Source of the DNA: Halopseudomonas pelagia CL-AP6
GTDB taxonomy: Bacteria; Pseudomonadota; Gammaproteobacteria; Pseudomonadales; Pseudomonadaceae
Length of the DNA: 64,000 nt
Assembly (NCBI RefSeq): GCF_000410875.1
Contig: NZ_AROI01000026.1
Span: 62,001-126,000, forward strand
Direction of reading: 5' to 3'
The notes beneath the pieces were generated by a model. It saw only the letters and a list, made by a program, of their open reading frames with translations. It made no database searches and had not been told where the DNA came from. The translations under genes were made by a program, and so were the position numbers. Positions 44,546 to 53,383 of this stretch are shown here, one piece after another; position 1 is the first letter of the stretch; every line of letters starts with the position of its first letter.

Positions 44546-45133
44546 TTACTCACACTTTGCCAGCCGCGCCTCGATCAGAAAGGCAATTTCTTCAGTCGAC
44601 TCTAGCACCGGGCGAGCACTGGATTCGACCCGCGCCTGAATCAATGCGCCTTCGATGGCGGCGATGGCAAGTTGCGCAAGCCGTCTGGCGGTTTCCCTAT
44701 CGGCACCCTGGCGTTCCAGCACACCTCTGATTTCAGCGGCCCACTGATTGAAAGCCTGCTGCCCTGCCGCCGCCATTCGCGGGGACTGTGGCGTCGTTTC
44801 CAGCAGCGTGGTGGCCAACGGGCAGCCATCCTTGAACGCAGAAGCCTCCAGCCAGCCTGCCAGCATGCGTCCGTAAGCGCGCATGACCTCGGCAGCTGAG
44901 GGCTGTTCAGCCGCTAGCGTGCGTAGGGTTTGCGATACTACCGACCCCGCGAGCAGCGCCGCCTCCTCGCCCAATTGCTCTTTCCCTTGGGGAAAATAAT
45001 GATATAGCGAGCCCTTGGGGGCACGACTTTCCTGCAGAATGTCATTGAGCCCAGTCGCCGCGTAGCCACGACGGCGAAACAGCGTGACAGCGGCGTTCAG
45101 AATATTACTGCGATGCCTCGACGGTGCGCCCAT
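44546..45133 (-). CDS. TetR/AcrR-family regulator
   Basis: 195-aa regulator. The ATG at 45133 (MGAPSRHRSNILNAAVTLF) has TAGGAG seven bases upstream. The HTH region is GYAATGLNDILQESRAPKGSLYHYFP (about residues 24-49), followed by KEQLGEEA. The C-terminal part with a GCPLATTLLET segment resembles the LmrA/YxaF-like group (TetR_C_33 type). Open frame extends 45 codons upstream but without ribosome site. It is 22 bp downstream of the glutaredoxin gene on the same strand, so the two are likely cotranscribed. Targets unknown. Confidence 0.85.
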   Translation of the reverse strand: MGAPSRHRSNILNAAVTLFRRRGYAATGLNDILQESRAPKGSLYHYFPQGKEQLGEEAALLAGSVVSQTLRTLAAEQPSAAEVMRAYGRMLAGWLEASAFKDGCPLATTLLETTPQSPRMAAAGQQAFNQWAAEIRGVLERQGADRETARRLAQLAIAAIEGALIQARVESSARPVLESTEEIAFLIEARLAKCE

Positions 45134-45155
45134 TTCAGCTCCTACTTGCTGCGGT

Positions 45156-45527
45156 TCAGGCCGCAGCAAACCGCTTCTGAAGATACTCATCAATGGCTTT
45201 GGAGTCGTAAAGCCATGTGGTTCCACCCGCCTCATCAACGCGCAAGCATGGCACTTGAATTTTCCCACCCTGCTCCAGCAGCGTCTGACGGTCCTGCTGG
45301 TTATTCTTGGCGTCGCGCAGCGTCACCGGCAGGTTGAGCTTGTGCAACGTGCGCCTTGTTTTGACGCAAAAAGGGCAGGCGCGAAATTGATAGAGACTCA
45401 TGGCAGCCGCGGCCCGCTCCACATCGGCCTGATCCTCCGCTGAACGCTTCATTTTGGCGGGGCGGGTCAAAAAATCGACAAAAATGATCAGATTTCCCAA
45501 TCCATTGCGAAGTGCTTTTACAATCAT
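45156..45527 (-). CDS. Glutaredoxin-like protein
   Basis: 123 aa. N-terminal segment (about 5-22, ALRNGLGNLIIFVDFLTRP) looks like a short hydrophobic anchor, then a thioredoxin-fold glutaredoxin domain with the active site CPFC at 51-54 (LYQFRACPFCVKTRR) and the cis-Pro segment KIQVPCLRVD, and WLYDSKAIDEYLQKRF at the end. It should reduce disulfides or glutathionylated targets, possibly at the membrane. The TetR gene follows after 22 bp. Divergent from the DUF3820 gene. Start ATG 45527 is preceded by AGGAT. Confidence 0.87.
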   Translation of the reverse strand: MIVKALRNGLGNLIIFVDFLTRPAKMKRSAEDQADVERAAAAMSLYQFRACPFCVKTRRTLHKLNLPVTLRDAKNNQQDRQTLLEQGGKIQVPCLRVDEAGGTTWLYDSKAIDEYLQKRFAAA

Positions 45528-45613
45528 GACTTATCCTGTTGTGTGTTGGGCAATACAGTAAACTGCCGACCGCGACGATAACATGCAACGACCCTGGACA
45601 TCCGGAACCTGCA

Positions 45614-45856
45614 ATGAATCCACATGATCTACCCCTGCTGCTTGAGCGCCAGATGCCCTATGGCAAATACAAGGGCCGGATAATCGCCGACCTGCCTGGC
45701 CACTATCTCAACTGGTTCGCCCGTGAAGGCTTCCCCCGCGGTGAAATAGGACGACTGCTTGCGCTCATGCAGGAGATCGACCACAACGGACTGTCCTATC
45801 TACTTGATCCGCTCAGAAACGCACAGCAAGCCAGGCCGCGAGGGCCGCAGCACTGA
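45614..45856 (+). CDS. DUF3820-family small protein
   Basis: An 80-aa protein with the DUF3820 pattern: MPYGKYKGRIIADLPGHYLNWF near residues 14-35, FPRGEIGRLLALMQEIDHNGL after it. The start at ATG 45614 has GGAA upstream; a longer open frame from 45539 lacks a ribosome site. Conserved small proteins of this type lie next to rnd and ycgL in Pseudomonas. No function is known. It converges on ycgL with a 1-bp gap. Confidence 0.85.
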   Translation: MNPHDLPLLLERQMPYGKYKGRIIADLPGHYLNWFAREGFPRGEIGRLLALMQEIDHNGLSYLLDPLRNAQQARPRGPQH

Positions 45857-45857
45857 T

Positions 45858-46151
45858 TCAGATCGGGTCATTACGGTACAGCAACTCATCAGGCAGGTGC
45901 ACCAGATAGTCGTCTTCCTGAGGCGGCATCTGCAGGTGGTAGCCCTGCTGTTCAAGATTGCGCAGTACACTATGGATATCTTCACGGGCGAGCTTGCGCT
46001 CTGGAGTGAGGACCAGGTCCATGGACAACTCGGGTTTACCAAAAAACTGCATCAGAGCTGCGGGCAATTCAGTCAGATCTTTTTTGCGTGGCACATACAG
46101 GTACATGCCATCCTTGCGCTTGCTGCGGTAAATCGAACACATGACTTTCAT
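45858..46151 (-). CDS. ycgL: YcgL-domain protein
   Basis: 97-aa protein of the YcgL family: [20 protein letters not shown] at the N-terminus, then [20 protein letters not shown], and a C-terminal [18 protein letters not shown]. The ATG at 46151 overlaps the stop codon region of rnd by four bases (ATGA), so it is translationally coupled to ribonuclease D, the usual arrangement in Pseudomonas (PA1294-PA1295). Function not established; the coupling hints at RNA metabolism. A longer frame of 21 extra codons inside rnd is unlikely. Confidence 0.9.
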   Translation of the reverse strand: MKVMCSIYRSKRKDGMYLYVPRKKDLTELPAALMQFFGKPELSMDLVLTPERKLAREDIHSVLRNLEQQGYHLQMPPQEDDYLVHLPDELLYRNDPI

Positions 46152-47293
46152 GCAAGCTGCTCTCTTCCATTGGCCACGGCCAGTAGTTCGTCGCCCATCA
46201 GGGCGCGCCGCCAACCGCTAAGTTCATCTGGCAGTTGGTATGGGCCGCCCGGGTGACCGGTACGCACCAGCGCTTCAAGATGCTTCTTGCGCAGCATCAG
46301 CTCTTCAGCCATGCCCAGCTTCACGGCATGCCGCTGGCCGACTTTGCGCAAGGCCTTGAGTAATTTATTGGCGTCTGCAGGTAGCGGTTCTTGCAGACGT
46401 TCGGGCCAATCAGCTTCGGGCACTGCCTGCCCCGCGCGGATAAGCTCAAGAATAGCCTGGCCATCCTGTCGCACGCTGCGCGGGTGCATATCTTCAATGC
46501 GCGACAGCGCTTGCAGGTTATCTGGCTGACGCTGGGCCAGCGGACACAGCGTTTTTTCCCGTAGCAGCCGATTCCGCGCTTGATCCCGTTGACGCGATTC
46601 GCGCTCGCGCCAACTGGCCAGTAGCTTGAGGATCGCCAGCTCGGAGGGCTTCAAACGCCAGGCCTGCTTGATGTTCAGATAGGCCGTTTCCGGCTCCTGA
46701 ACACGACCCGCAGTACTGACCAGTTCGGCGCTGTCTTCCAACAACCAGGCAGTCAAGCCGGCCGCCTCGATCCGCGGCCCGAGCAGTTGATAAAGCTCGG
46801 CGAGATGCAGCGCATCGGCGGCGGCGTAGGTCACCTGATCGTTGCTGAGGGGGCGCTGCAGCCAATTGGAGCGGGTTTCAGCGTTGGACAGCTCGATATT
46901 CAACAACGCCTTGACCAGACGTGAATAGCCCATCGAGAAATCCATGCCCAGATAGGCCGCGGCCATCTGCGTATCGAACAAAGGCGCCGGCGCCACGCCA
47001 CAGAGCTTCATAAACACTTCAAGGTCTTCACTGCACGCGTGCAGCACCTTGAGCACCGTCGGGCTCTGCAGCAGAGCCACCAGCGGCGACCAATCGCTGA
47101 TCGCCAAGGGGTCGATAAGGTAGGCGCTGGTGCCATCGCCGATCTGGATCAGGCCGGCAATCGGAAAGAACGTCTCGGTCCGTTCAAACTCGGTATCAAC
47201 AGCGACATAGGGCAGCTCAAGCCAACGCGCGCACCAATATGCCAGATCGGCGTCATGATCAATCATCAAGGGGTCAGGTAGTGCGCTCGTCAT
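46148..47293 (-). CDS. rnd: Ribonuclease D
   Basis: DEDD-type 3'-5' exoribonuclease that trims tRNA precursors and other RNAs. 381 aa from ATG 47293 ([14 protein letters not shown]) with GAGAG upstream; a 30-codon upstream extension lacks a ribosome site. Exo I motif [13 protein letters not shown] with Asp33 and Glu35, Exo II around [11 protein letters not shown], Exo [16 protein letters not shown], then two HRDC domains (about 205-290 and 300-375). Coupled to ycgL downstream. Its upstream region is shared with the divergent chemoreceptor, and the ANR-type box there could in principle act on both, but its geometry fits the chemoreceptor. Confidence 0.95.
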   Translation of the reverse strand: MTSALPDPLMIDHDADLAYWCARWLELPYVAVDTEFERTETFFPIAGLIQIGDGTSAYLIDPLAISDWSPLVALLQSPTVLKVLHACSEDLEVFMKLCGVAPAPLFDTQMAAAYLGMDFSMGYSRLVKALLNIELSNAETRSNWLQRPLSNDQVTYAAADALHLAELYQLLGPRIEAAGLTAWLLEDSAELVSTAGRVQEPETAYLNIKQAWRLKPSELAILKLLASWRERESRQRDQARNRLLREKTLCPLAQRQPDNLQALSRIEDMHPRSVRQDGQAILELIRAGQAVPEADWPERLQEPLPADANKLLKALRKVGQRHAVKLGMAEELMLRKKHLEALVRTGHPGGPYQLPDELSGWRRALMGDELLAVANGREQLA

Positions 47294-47389
47294 AGGTAAC
47301 TCTCGCTCATATTCAGCGCCTGAGTATACCTGATCGGCCACCGAAACGCGGCGCTGACTGCAATTAGCCAGCACGCCTGCCACTCAAGT

Positions 47390-47431
47390 TTGATCCGTAT
47401 CAACCGATAACCTGGAAGGACATTTTATAAT
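47390..47431 (+). promoter_or_regulatory. Class II FNR/ANR-dependent promoter of the chemoreceptor gene
   Basis: A perfect FNR/ANR box TTGATCCGTATCAA lies at 47390-47403 and a perfect -10 hexamer TATAAT at 47426-47431, separated by 22 bp. Transcription would start near 47438, putting the box centre at -41.5, the standard class II activator position. The leader is then 48 nt, with AGGAG before the GTG start. Confidence 0.8.
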
Positions 47432-47485
47432 GACTCTCGTGGGGCACCTGCCTCGGGATAGTACAGGCCTTCAGGAGCAGACTGC

Positions 47486-48934
47486 GTGTTTCTTCAGAAC
47501 TTGGCGTTAAAGTACAAATTTTGGGCCGTGAACTCAGTCGCCTTTATCACCACCTTGTTGCTGGTACTGGCAGCGCTCTGGGTCGAACAACGCAGTCTGC
47601 AGGAGCAGCGCGAGCAGTTCGCTGGCGTTTTACTGACCGCAAATGCGACTGATCTGCCACAAACGCTTGGCCTGACACGCCTGCCGGTTGCTGCTCGCCA
47701 TGCGAGTCTTATGCCTACTGGGGTTGCTCAAGCTGTGTGGACGCCAGCTGAGGAGCTGGATGAGGCCGATGCTAGCCAGTTCAGCGGCGTCTGGTCTGGC
47801 AGGCAGGATGATCAACTGCATCTGCTCGGCGTCGAGCGGATTTCCTATCTGGAATTGCTCATAGCGCGTGCGCCCTTTTACGCCGTCAGCGTTATGCTGC
47901 TAATGGCTCTGCTGCTGGTCGTTTCCCAGTGGCTAATCTCATTCATTACTGGCCATATCGTGGCCCTGCGTGACGTCATGCTCAAGGTACAGGAAAGCGG
48001 TGACCTGACATTGCGTGCGCACGCCGACTCCCGCGACGAGGTAGGCTCTATTGCGCGCGCATTCAATGCCATGCAGGCCTCGCAACAAAACATCGTCAGC
48101 GCCGTCCGACAGGCTGCCGATCAGTTGGATGAGGGCGCAGCCGATCTGGTGCAAGTCATGGGCTTGATGCGCGATGGCATGATCAGCCAGCAAAGCGAGA
48201 CCGATATGGTCGCTGCTGCCGCCAATCAAATGAGCGCTACAGTGCAAGACATCGCCAGCAACTCGTCAACCACTCGTGATCAATCACAACAGGCTGACCT
48301 ACTCGCCCGGCAGGGCCATGAGCAGGTCACACGTGTCAGCCAGACCATCGCCGGATTGGCGACCAGCATAGAACGGTGCACTCAGCATATGGAGCGCCTG
48401 CAGGGCAACAGCCAGGATATCAGCGGAGTCGTCAACGTAATCCGCAGCATCGCCGAGCAAACCAACCTGCTCGCGTTGAATGCGGCAATTGAAGCAGCGC
48501 GCGCTGGCGAGTCAGGCCGTGGCTTCGCGGTGGTCGCTGACGAAGTCCGTGCCCTGGCGCAACGGGTTCAGCATTCCACTGACGAAATCCAGCGCATGAT
48601 TGAAGCCTTGCAAAGCGGCACCGCTGACGCGGTGGAGGATATGCAGGCAAGTGCGGCGTTGACTCACGACTCTGTCGAACAGAGCGAAGACGCGGGCCGG
48701 GCCCTTAGCGTCATTACTGCTGCGGTCAGTCGGATCCGTGATGGCAACAGTGAGATTGCATCTGCCGTAGAGCAGCAGAGTGAAGCCGCAGAGGCCATTA
48801 CCCAGAGTGTTGTGCAAATACGCGATGTGACCGAGAAAACAGTGACACAGACCCTAGTCAGCGCCACGACCAGTGAACGGCTGGCCACCCTGGCGAAAAC
48901 GCTAAGCAGCTCGGTCAGCCGGCTGAAAACCTGA
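47486..48934 (+). CDS. Methyl-accepting chemotaxis protein
   Basis: 482-aa transmembrane chemoreceptor. TM1 about 14-33, a short periplasmic part of about 95 residues (34-130) with no domain I can name, TM2 131-154, HAMP 152-205, then the signalling coiled coil with the conserved hairpin tip [21 protein letters not shown] (about 325-345) and [15 protein letters not shown]. The start is GTG 47486 with AGGAG eight bases upstream. The cytoplasmic part should couple to CheW/CheA; there is no C-terminal CheR-binding pentapeptide by eye (ends SSVSRLKT). A perfect ANR box and -10 upstream suggest induction at low oxygen. No che genes are adjacent. Confidence 0.93.
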   Translation: MFLQNLALKYKFWAVNSVAFITTLLLVLAALWVEQRSLQEQREQFAGVLLTANATDLPQTLGLTRLPVAARHASLMPTGVAQAVWTPAEELDEADASQFSGVWSGRQDDQLHLLGVERISYLELLIARAPFYAVSVMLLMALLLVVSQWLISFITGHIVALRDVMLKVQESGDLTLRAHADSRDEVGSIARAFNAMQASQQNIVSAVRQAADQLDEGAADLVQVMGLMRDGMISQQSETDMVAAAANQMSATVQDIASNSSTTRDQSQQADLLARQGHEQVTRVSQTIAGLATSIERCTQHMERLQGNSQDISGVVNVIRSIAEQTNLLALNAAIEAARAGESGRGFAVVADEVRALAQRVQHSTDEIQRMIEALQSGTADAVEDMQASAALTHDSVEQSEDAGRALSVITAAVSRIRDGNSEIASAVEQQSEAAEAITQSVVQIRDVTEKTVTQTLVSATTSERLATLAKTLSSSVSRLKT

Positions 48935-48961
48935 TATCCGCGAGCATGCGCCGATATCAGG
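48930..48961. terminator. Hairpin between convergent chemoreceptor and comEA-like genes
   Basis: Arms CCTGATATC and GATATCAGG plus an inner GCG/CGC pair around AGCATG form a long hairpin overlapping the chemoreceptor stop codon. It lacks a T run but lies exactly between converging genes. Confidence 0.5.
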
Positions 48962-48971
48962 CCTGTTGCGC

Positions 48972-49256
48972 TTACTCCAAGGTAATGCGTTGCTGGTTTT
49001 TGGCTAAGGTGGCTTGACCAATACCTTTGACCTGCGCTATCTCGTCGACCGAAGAAAAGGCCCCATTGGCCTCACGGTACTCGACAATAGCCTGAGCTTT
49101 TGACTCGCCGACGCCCTGCAATACCTCAGCAATCTCGCTTGCGCTGGCGGTATTGACATTGACGCTGACAAGGGGTGGCTGGCTGGTTTCTGCGAGGGTA
49201 GGCAAAGCGAACAGTGAGGCGAAAGACAGACAAACAGCAAGAATGAAATGTTTCAT
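48972..49256 (-). CDS. ComEA-like helix-hairpin-helix protein, secreted
   Basis: 94 aa from ATG 49256 with GGAG eight bases upstream. Signal peptide about 1-22 (MKHFILAVCLSFASLFALPTLA), then a ComEA helix-hairpin-helix DNA-binding unit: VNVNTASASEIAEVLQGVGES, KAQAIVEYREANGAFSSVDE, IAQVKGIGQATLAKNQQRI. Such small periplasmic proteins bind DNA, and in naturally competent relatives they help pull DNA through the outer membrane. No other competence gene is here. A 27-codon upstream extension is not supported. Confidence 0.9.
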   Translation of the reverse strand: MKHFILAVCLSFASLFALPTLAETSQPPLVSVNVNTASASEIAEVLQGVGESKAQAIVEYREANGAFSSVDEIAQVKGIGQATLAKNQQRITLE

Positions 49257-49405
49257 TATAGAACTCCATGTTTTAGTAGGAAATGCCGCAATGCAGGGGA
49301 TGACTGCAGCAGATCGGTTCCGCTTCCCTGCGGCCAAATCAACTTAAAACACCTTTATCCGAAAATAAAAACCTTTTTGCCCCTAGTGTGAGGCGCTTCT
49401 CACTA

Positions 49406-50623
49406 TCACGCTCGCAACGCGGCCAATCCACGCTGCAGATCGGCCTGCAGGTCCGCAACCTCTTCCAGCCCTACCGCGACCCGTATCAAGTTGTCGCGTA
49501 TGCCGGCGGTAGCACGGGTTTCAGCCGTAAGGCGACCATGGGTGGTGCTCGCCGGATGCGTGATGGTGCTCTTACTATCACCCAGGTTCGCAGTAATGGA
49601 GAGTAACTGCGTCGCATCGATAAACCGCCATGCGGCTTCACGCTCGCCGGCGACCTCAAAGCTGACCACCGCCCCAAACGCTTTTTGTTGACGCTTCGCC
49701 AGTTCATGCTGGGGATGGCTGGGCAAACCGGCGTAATACACGTGCTCAATACCCGGCTGCTGCTCGAGCCATTCTGCCAGAGCTTGTGCGCTGGCACAGT
49801 GAGCCTGCATGCGCAAACGCAGCGTTTCAAGACCCTTGAGGAAGACCCAGGCATTAAAAGGGCTCAAGGTTGGGCCAGCAGTGCGCAGAAAGCCGACGAC
49901 TTCCTGCATATGCTCGTGGCGCCCGGCTACAACACCGCCAAGACACCGGCCCTGGCCATCAATATATTTGGTTGCCGAGTGAATGATAATGTCGGCGCCC
50001 AGCTCCAACGGCTTCTGCAAGGCCGGCGTGCAAAAACAGTTGTCCACCGCCAGCAGAGCGCCCTTGGCGTGAGCTACCTCAGCGAGCCCGCGAATATCTA
50101 CCAGCTCTGCCAGCGGGTTGGACGGTGACTCTACGAAAAACAGTTTGGTGTTGGCCTTGCACGCAGTTTTCCAGCCATTCAGATCAGAGAGCACGACATA
50201 ATCGACCTCGACACCGAACCGCTTGAAATATTTATCGAACAGGCTGACGGTCGCGCCGAACACGCTACGTGAGACCAGAATGTGATCACCGGCGGAGCAC
50301 AGGCTCATGACCATGGCCATGATCGCCGCCATGCCTGAGGCGGTCGCGACGGCTTGCTCAGCGCCTTCTAGCGCAGCCATCCGCTCCTCGAAGGTGCGCA
50401 CGGTGGGGTTCATATAGCGCGAGTAAACGTTCCCCTTGGCCTCACCAGCAAAGCACGCTGCCGCATCGGCAGCACTGCGAAAGACATAGCTTGAGGTCAA
50501 AAACAAAGCTTCGCCATGCTCCGCCTCTGGCCCGCGACGCTGTCCTGCGCGTACCGCCAAGGTATCAAAACCCGCTTCGCTCAGATCGCTATCCAGGCGA
50601 CCCGCATCCCATTCTATAGTCAT
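49406..50623 (-). CDS. metZ: O-succinylhomoserine sulfhydrylase
   Basis: PLP enzyme of the Cys/Met gamma family, making homocysteine from O-succinylhomoserine and sulfide. 405 aa. The PLP lysine is Lys219 in HSATKYIDGQGRCLGG; other motifs are SRYMNPTVRTFEERMAALEGAE and SPSNPLAELVDIRGLAEVAH. The ATG at 50623 (MTIEWDAGRLDSDL) has GAGA upstream; a 17-codon upstream extension is less likely. It follows purF by 67 bp, the metZ/purF/cvpA order of P. aeruginosa PA3107-PA3109. A small hairpin (GTGAG/CTCAC) overlaps its stop codon with a T-rich stretch further on, possibly a terminator. Confidence 0.94.
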   Translation of the reverse strand: MTIEWDAGRLDSDLSEAGFDTLAVRAGQRRGPEAEHGEALFLTSSYVFRSAADAAACFAGEAKGNVYSRYMNPTVRTFEERMAALEGAEQAVATASGMAAIMAMVMSLCSAGDHILVSRSVFGATVSLFDKYFKRFGVEVDYVVLSDLNGWKTACKANTKLFFVESPSNPLAELVDIRGLAEVAHAKGALLAVDNCFCTPALQKPLELGADIIIHSATKYIDGQGRCLGGVVAGRHEHMQEVVGFLRTAGPTLSPFNAWVFLKGLETLRLRMQAHCASAQALAEWLEQQPGIEHVYYAGLPSHPQHELAKRQQKAFGAVVSFEVAGEREAAWRFIDATQLLSITANLGDSKSTITHPASTTHGRLTAETRATAGIRDNLIRVAVGLEEVADLQADLQRGLAALRA

Positions 50624-50690
50624 GGCTGATTCTCTTTCAGCGAGCTGGCAGCCCGGCTCACGCCAGGCCACCACCTGCAGTTATGCTTAC

Positions 50691-52196
50691 TCAGTTGTTA
50701 TGCAACTCTATGACCGCATTGCCCTGATCGCCCGTGGTCATGGCCGCATCGTTGCGAGCACGTTCGATCTTGCCAAGATAGGCTTCGTTCACGTCGCCAG
50801 TGATGTAGTCGCCGTCGAATACCGAGCAATCAAAGCGCGTCAGCTTAGGATTCCCTTCGCTCACGGCGTCGACCAGATCATGCAGGTCCTGGTAGATCAG
50901 CCAGTCAGCGCCAATCAATTCGGCCACTTCCTCGGTGGTGCGGTTGTGTGCGATCAGTTCATGCACGCTGGGCATATCGATGCCATACACATTCGGGTAG
51001 CGCACCGCAGGAGCCGCCGAGCAGAAGTAGACTTGCTTGGCACCGGCTTCACGCGCCATCTGAATAATCTGTTTGCAAGTCGTCCCGCGGACGATGGAGT
51101 CATCCACCAGCAACACGTTCTTACCACGAAACTCAAGCTCAATGGCATTGAGTTTCTGCCTCACGGACTTCTTGCGCGCAGCCTGCCCGGGCATGATGAA
51201 GGTACGCCCTATATAGCGGTTCTTGACGAACCCTTCGCGGAACTTGACGCCCAGATGATTGGCCAGCTCAACCGCGGAGGTGCGGCTGGTGTCCGGGATC
51301 GGAATCACCACATCAATACCGTGGTCGGGGTTGTCGCGGAGAATTTTCTCGGCCAGCTTTTCCCCCATGCGCAACCGCGCCTTATAGACCAGCACATTGT
51401 CGATCATTGAATCCGGGCGAGCCAGATAGACATGCTCGAAGATGCACGGCGAATATTGCGGGTTATCAGCACACTGACGAGTATACAACTCGCCCTTGGC
51501 GGTAATGTAGACCGCTTCACCTGGTTCCAGATCGCGAATCAGATCAAAGCCCAGCACGTCCAGCGAGACACTTTCCGATGCGATCATGTATTCAACGCCG
51601 TTCTCGGTATCACGCTTGCCAAATACGATAGGACGAATGGCATTCGGATCGCGGAAACCGACAATGCCGTAGCCAGTGACCATCGCGATCGCCGCATAAC
51701 CACCGACACAACGCTTGTGCACCGCCTGTACGGCGTCGAAAATATCTTCCTGGCTAGGCTGCAGCTTGCCGCAACGGGCCAGCTCATGAGCGAAAACGTT
51801 GAGCAGCACTTCCGAGTCGGAATTGGTATTGACGTGGCGCAGGTCTGACTCGTAGATCTCCCGCGATAACTGCTCGACATTGGTCAGGTTGCCGTTATGC
51901 GCCAACGTGATGCCATAGGGCGAGTTGACATAGAACGGTTGTGCTTCAGCCGAGCTGGAAGAGCCGGCTGTCGGGTAACGCACGTGGCCAATACCCATAT
52001 TGCCAATCAGACGCTGCATGTGCCGCTGGTGGAAAACATCCCTCACCAGGCCATTATCCTTGCGCAGGTAGAGTCGTCCATGGTCACAGGTTACGATGCC
52101 GGCGGCGTCCTGGCCGCGATGCTGCAGGACTGTCAGGGCATCATAGAGCGCCTGATTGACGTTCGCTTTGCCCACTATGCCAACAATGCCACACAT
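50691..52196 (-). CDS. purF: Amidophosphoribosyltransferase
   Basis: PurF, the first step of purine synthesis (PRPP plus glutamine to phosphoribosylamine). 501 aa. The N-terminal nucleophile is Cys2 (MCGIVGIVG, no propeptide, Ntn-hydrolase type), followed by the glutaminase domain ([31 protein letters not shown]) and the phosphoribosyltransferase domain with the PRPP loop [13 protein letters not shown]. Begins at ATG 52196. It lies 57 bp after cvpA; cvpA-purF pairing is widespread, and disruption of cvpA can affect purF expression. Confidence 0.97.
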   Translation of the reverse strand: MCGIVGIVGKANVNQALYDALTVLQHRGQDAAGIVTCDHGRLYLRKDNGLVRDVFHQRHMQRLIGNMGIGHVRYPTAGSSSSAEAQPFYVNSPYGITLAHNGNLTNVEQLSREIYESDLRHVNTNSDSEVLLNVFAHELARCGKLQPSQEDIFDAVQAVHKRCVGGYAAIAMVTGYGIVGFRDPNAIRPIVFGKRDTENGVEYMIASESVSLDVLGFDLIRDLEPGEAVYITAKGELYTRQCADNPQYSPCIFEHVYLARPDSMIDNVLVYKARLRMGEKLAEKILRDNPDHGIDVVIPIPDTSRTSAVELANHLGVKFREGFVKNRYIGRTFIMPGQAARKKSVRQKLNAIELEFRGKNVLLVDDSIVRGTTCKQIIQMAREAGAKQVYFCSAAPAVRYPNVYGIDMPSVHELIAHNRTTEEVAELIGADWLIYQDLHDLVDAVSEGNPKLTRFDCSVFDGDYITGDVNEAYLGKIERARNDAAMTTGDQGNAVIELHNN

Positions 52197-52253
52197 GCCT
52201 AAACACCTTTTCGTCTATGGATACACCACACCTATTGCTAACAGGTGCAAGGA

Positions 52254-52736
52254 TCAGCGCCCAACAAACCCGAGAATCATACTCTTGGACCAGTCAGCCA
52301 CCAGGAGAAAATGCGGGATCAGCTCGGACTGCCGCCACCAGTCGTCTGCATCTACCGGGGCCAGGCTCAACAGACCAACGCCAACGGTAATCAGCAACGC
52401 ACCGCGTGCGGCACCAAATATCATACCCAGGAAACGGTCGGTGCCACTCAGCCCGGTAACCACCACAAGTTGCCCGATCAAATAATTGATCAGACCACCA
52501 AGAATCAAAGTCAGTACAAACAATATCGCGCAGGCCGCGATAACCCTGACTGAAGGAGTGTCTATATACGGGACAAGGTACTCAGCAAGCGCTCCGCCAA
52601 ACATCCAGGCTACCAGGCCGGCAACCACCCAGGTCACCAGTGATAACGCTTCCTTGACGAAACCCCGGGCTAAACTGATCACGGTCGAGACGGCAATAAT
52701 GGCGATGATGGCCCAATCAATCCAGGCTAGTGTCAC
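52254..52736 (-). CDS. cvpA: Colicin V production protein CvpA
   Basis: 160-aa inner-membrane protein with four hydrophobic segments: WIDWAIIAIIAVSTVISLARG (about 5-25), LVTWVVAGLVAWMFG (33-50), VIAACAILFVLTLILGGLIN (65-85) and IFGAARGALLITVGVGLL (105-125). The motif DRFLGMIFGAARGALLI is the family signature. It is required for colicin V secretion in E. coli; its normal role is linked to envelope and purine pathway regulation. Located between the SPOR protein gene and purF, as in Pseudomonas. ATG 52736. Confidence 0.95.
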   Translation of the reverse strand: MTLAWIDWAIIAIIAVSTVISLARGFVKEALSLVTWVVAGLVAWMFGGALAEYLVPYIDTPSVRVIAACAILFVLTLILGGLINYLIGQLVVVTGLSGTDRFLGMIFGAARGALLITVGVGLLSLAPVDADDWWRQSELIPHFLLVADWSKSMILGFVGR

Positions 52737-52798
52737 GACGAAACACCCGTTAGCGGAAAGGCCAATATTCTACCAGAGCCACCCTTTGACCGGAACCG

Positions 52799-53383
52799 CT
52801 ATCGTTTGCCAGAAGCCGCGTCAAAGGCTACGACAAAACCCTTGGCACCCTGGCGACGCTCGAGCTCATCACGCAAACGATTGGCGCTCGCGCGATCCAG
52901 CACCGGCCCGACATACACCCGGGTAATAGCCTTACCGTCCGCCGTGGCGGCAACTGTGTAGGCGTTATAACCCTGCTCTACCAGCTTTTCCTTGAACCCA
53001 TCTGCATTGGCGGCGGCGGAGAAACTGCCCAGTTGAATTACCCAATCACCCTGACCAGCCGTTGGCGCAGGTGTAGGCTCGGGAGCAGGCGTCGCCGTAG
53101 CAGGCTCGGGCGGCGTGACAACTGCCGGGGCTTCACTGAGGCCCTCCTCAACCAGCATCGGAATAACCTCTGTCTCTGGAATGCCCGCAACCGGCTCTGG
53201 CTCCGGCAGCTCAATCGGCGCAGCCGGCGCAATTGGCTGACTCGACATCTCAGGCTGCTGCGGCGCTTGCACTTCAACGCTGACTGTTTCGTCCTGGCCG
53301 GATAACAGCATCGGCAAAAACACCACTGCAGCGACGACCAGCACCAATGCGCCAATAAGGCGCTGCTTCAATTTGTCATCCAT
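52799..53383 (-). CDS. SPOR-domain membrane protein, DedD-like
   Basis: 194 aa. One membrane helix at about 9-28 (LIGALVLVVAAVVFLPMLLSG) after a basic start (MDDKLKQR), a Pro/Glu/Ala-rich linker (about 35-115), and a C-terminal SPOR domain (about 117-190) with WVIQLGSFSAAANADGFKEKL, TRVYVGPVLDRASANRLRDEL. SPOR domains bind denuded glycan at the septum, so this is a division-site protein of the DedD type. It overlaps folC by eight bases and is followed by cvpA at 62 bp, as in P. aeruginosa PA3110. Confidence 0.92.
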   Translation of the reverse strand: MDDKLKQRLIGALVLVVAAVVFLPMLLSGQDETVSVEVQAPQQPEMSSQPIAPAAPIELPEPEPVAGIPETEVIPMLVEEGLSEAPAVVTPPEPATATPAPEPTPAPTAGQGDWVIQLGSFSAAANADGFKEKLVEQGYNAYTVAATADGKAITRVYVGPVLDRASANRLRDELERRQGAKGFVVAFDAASGKR

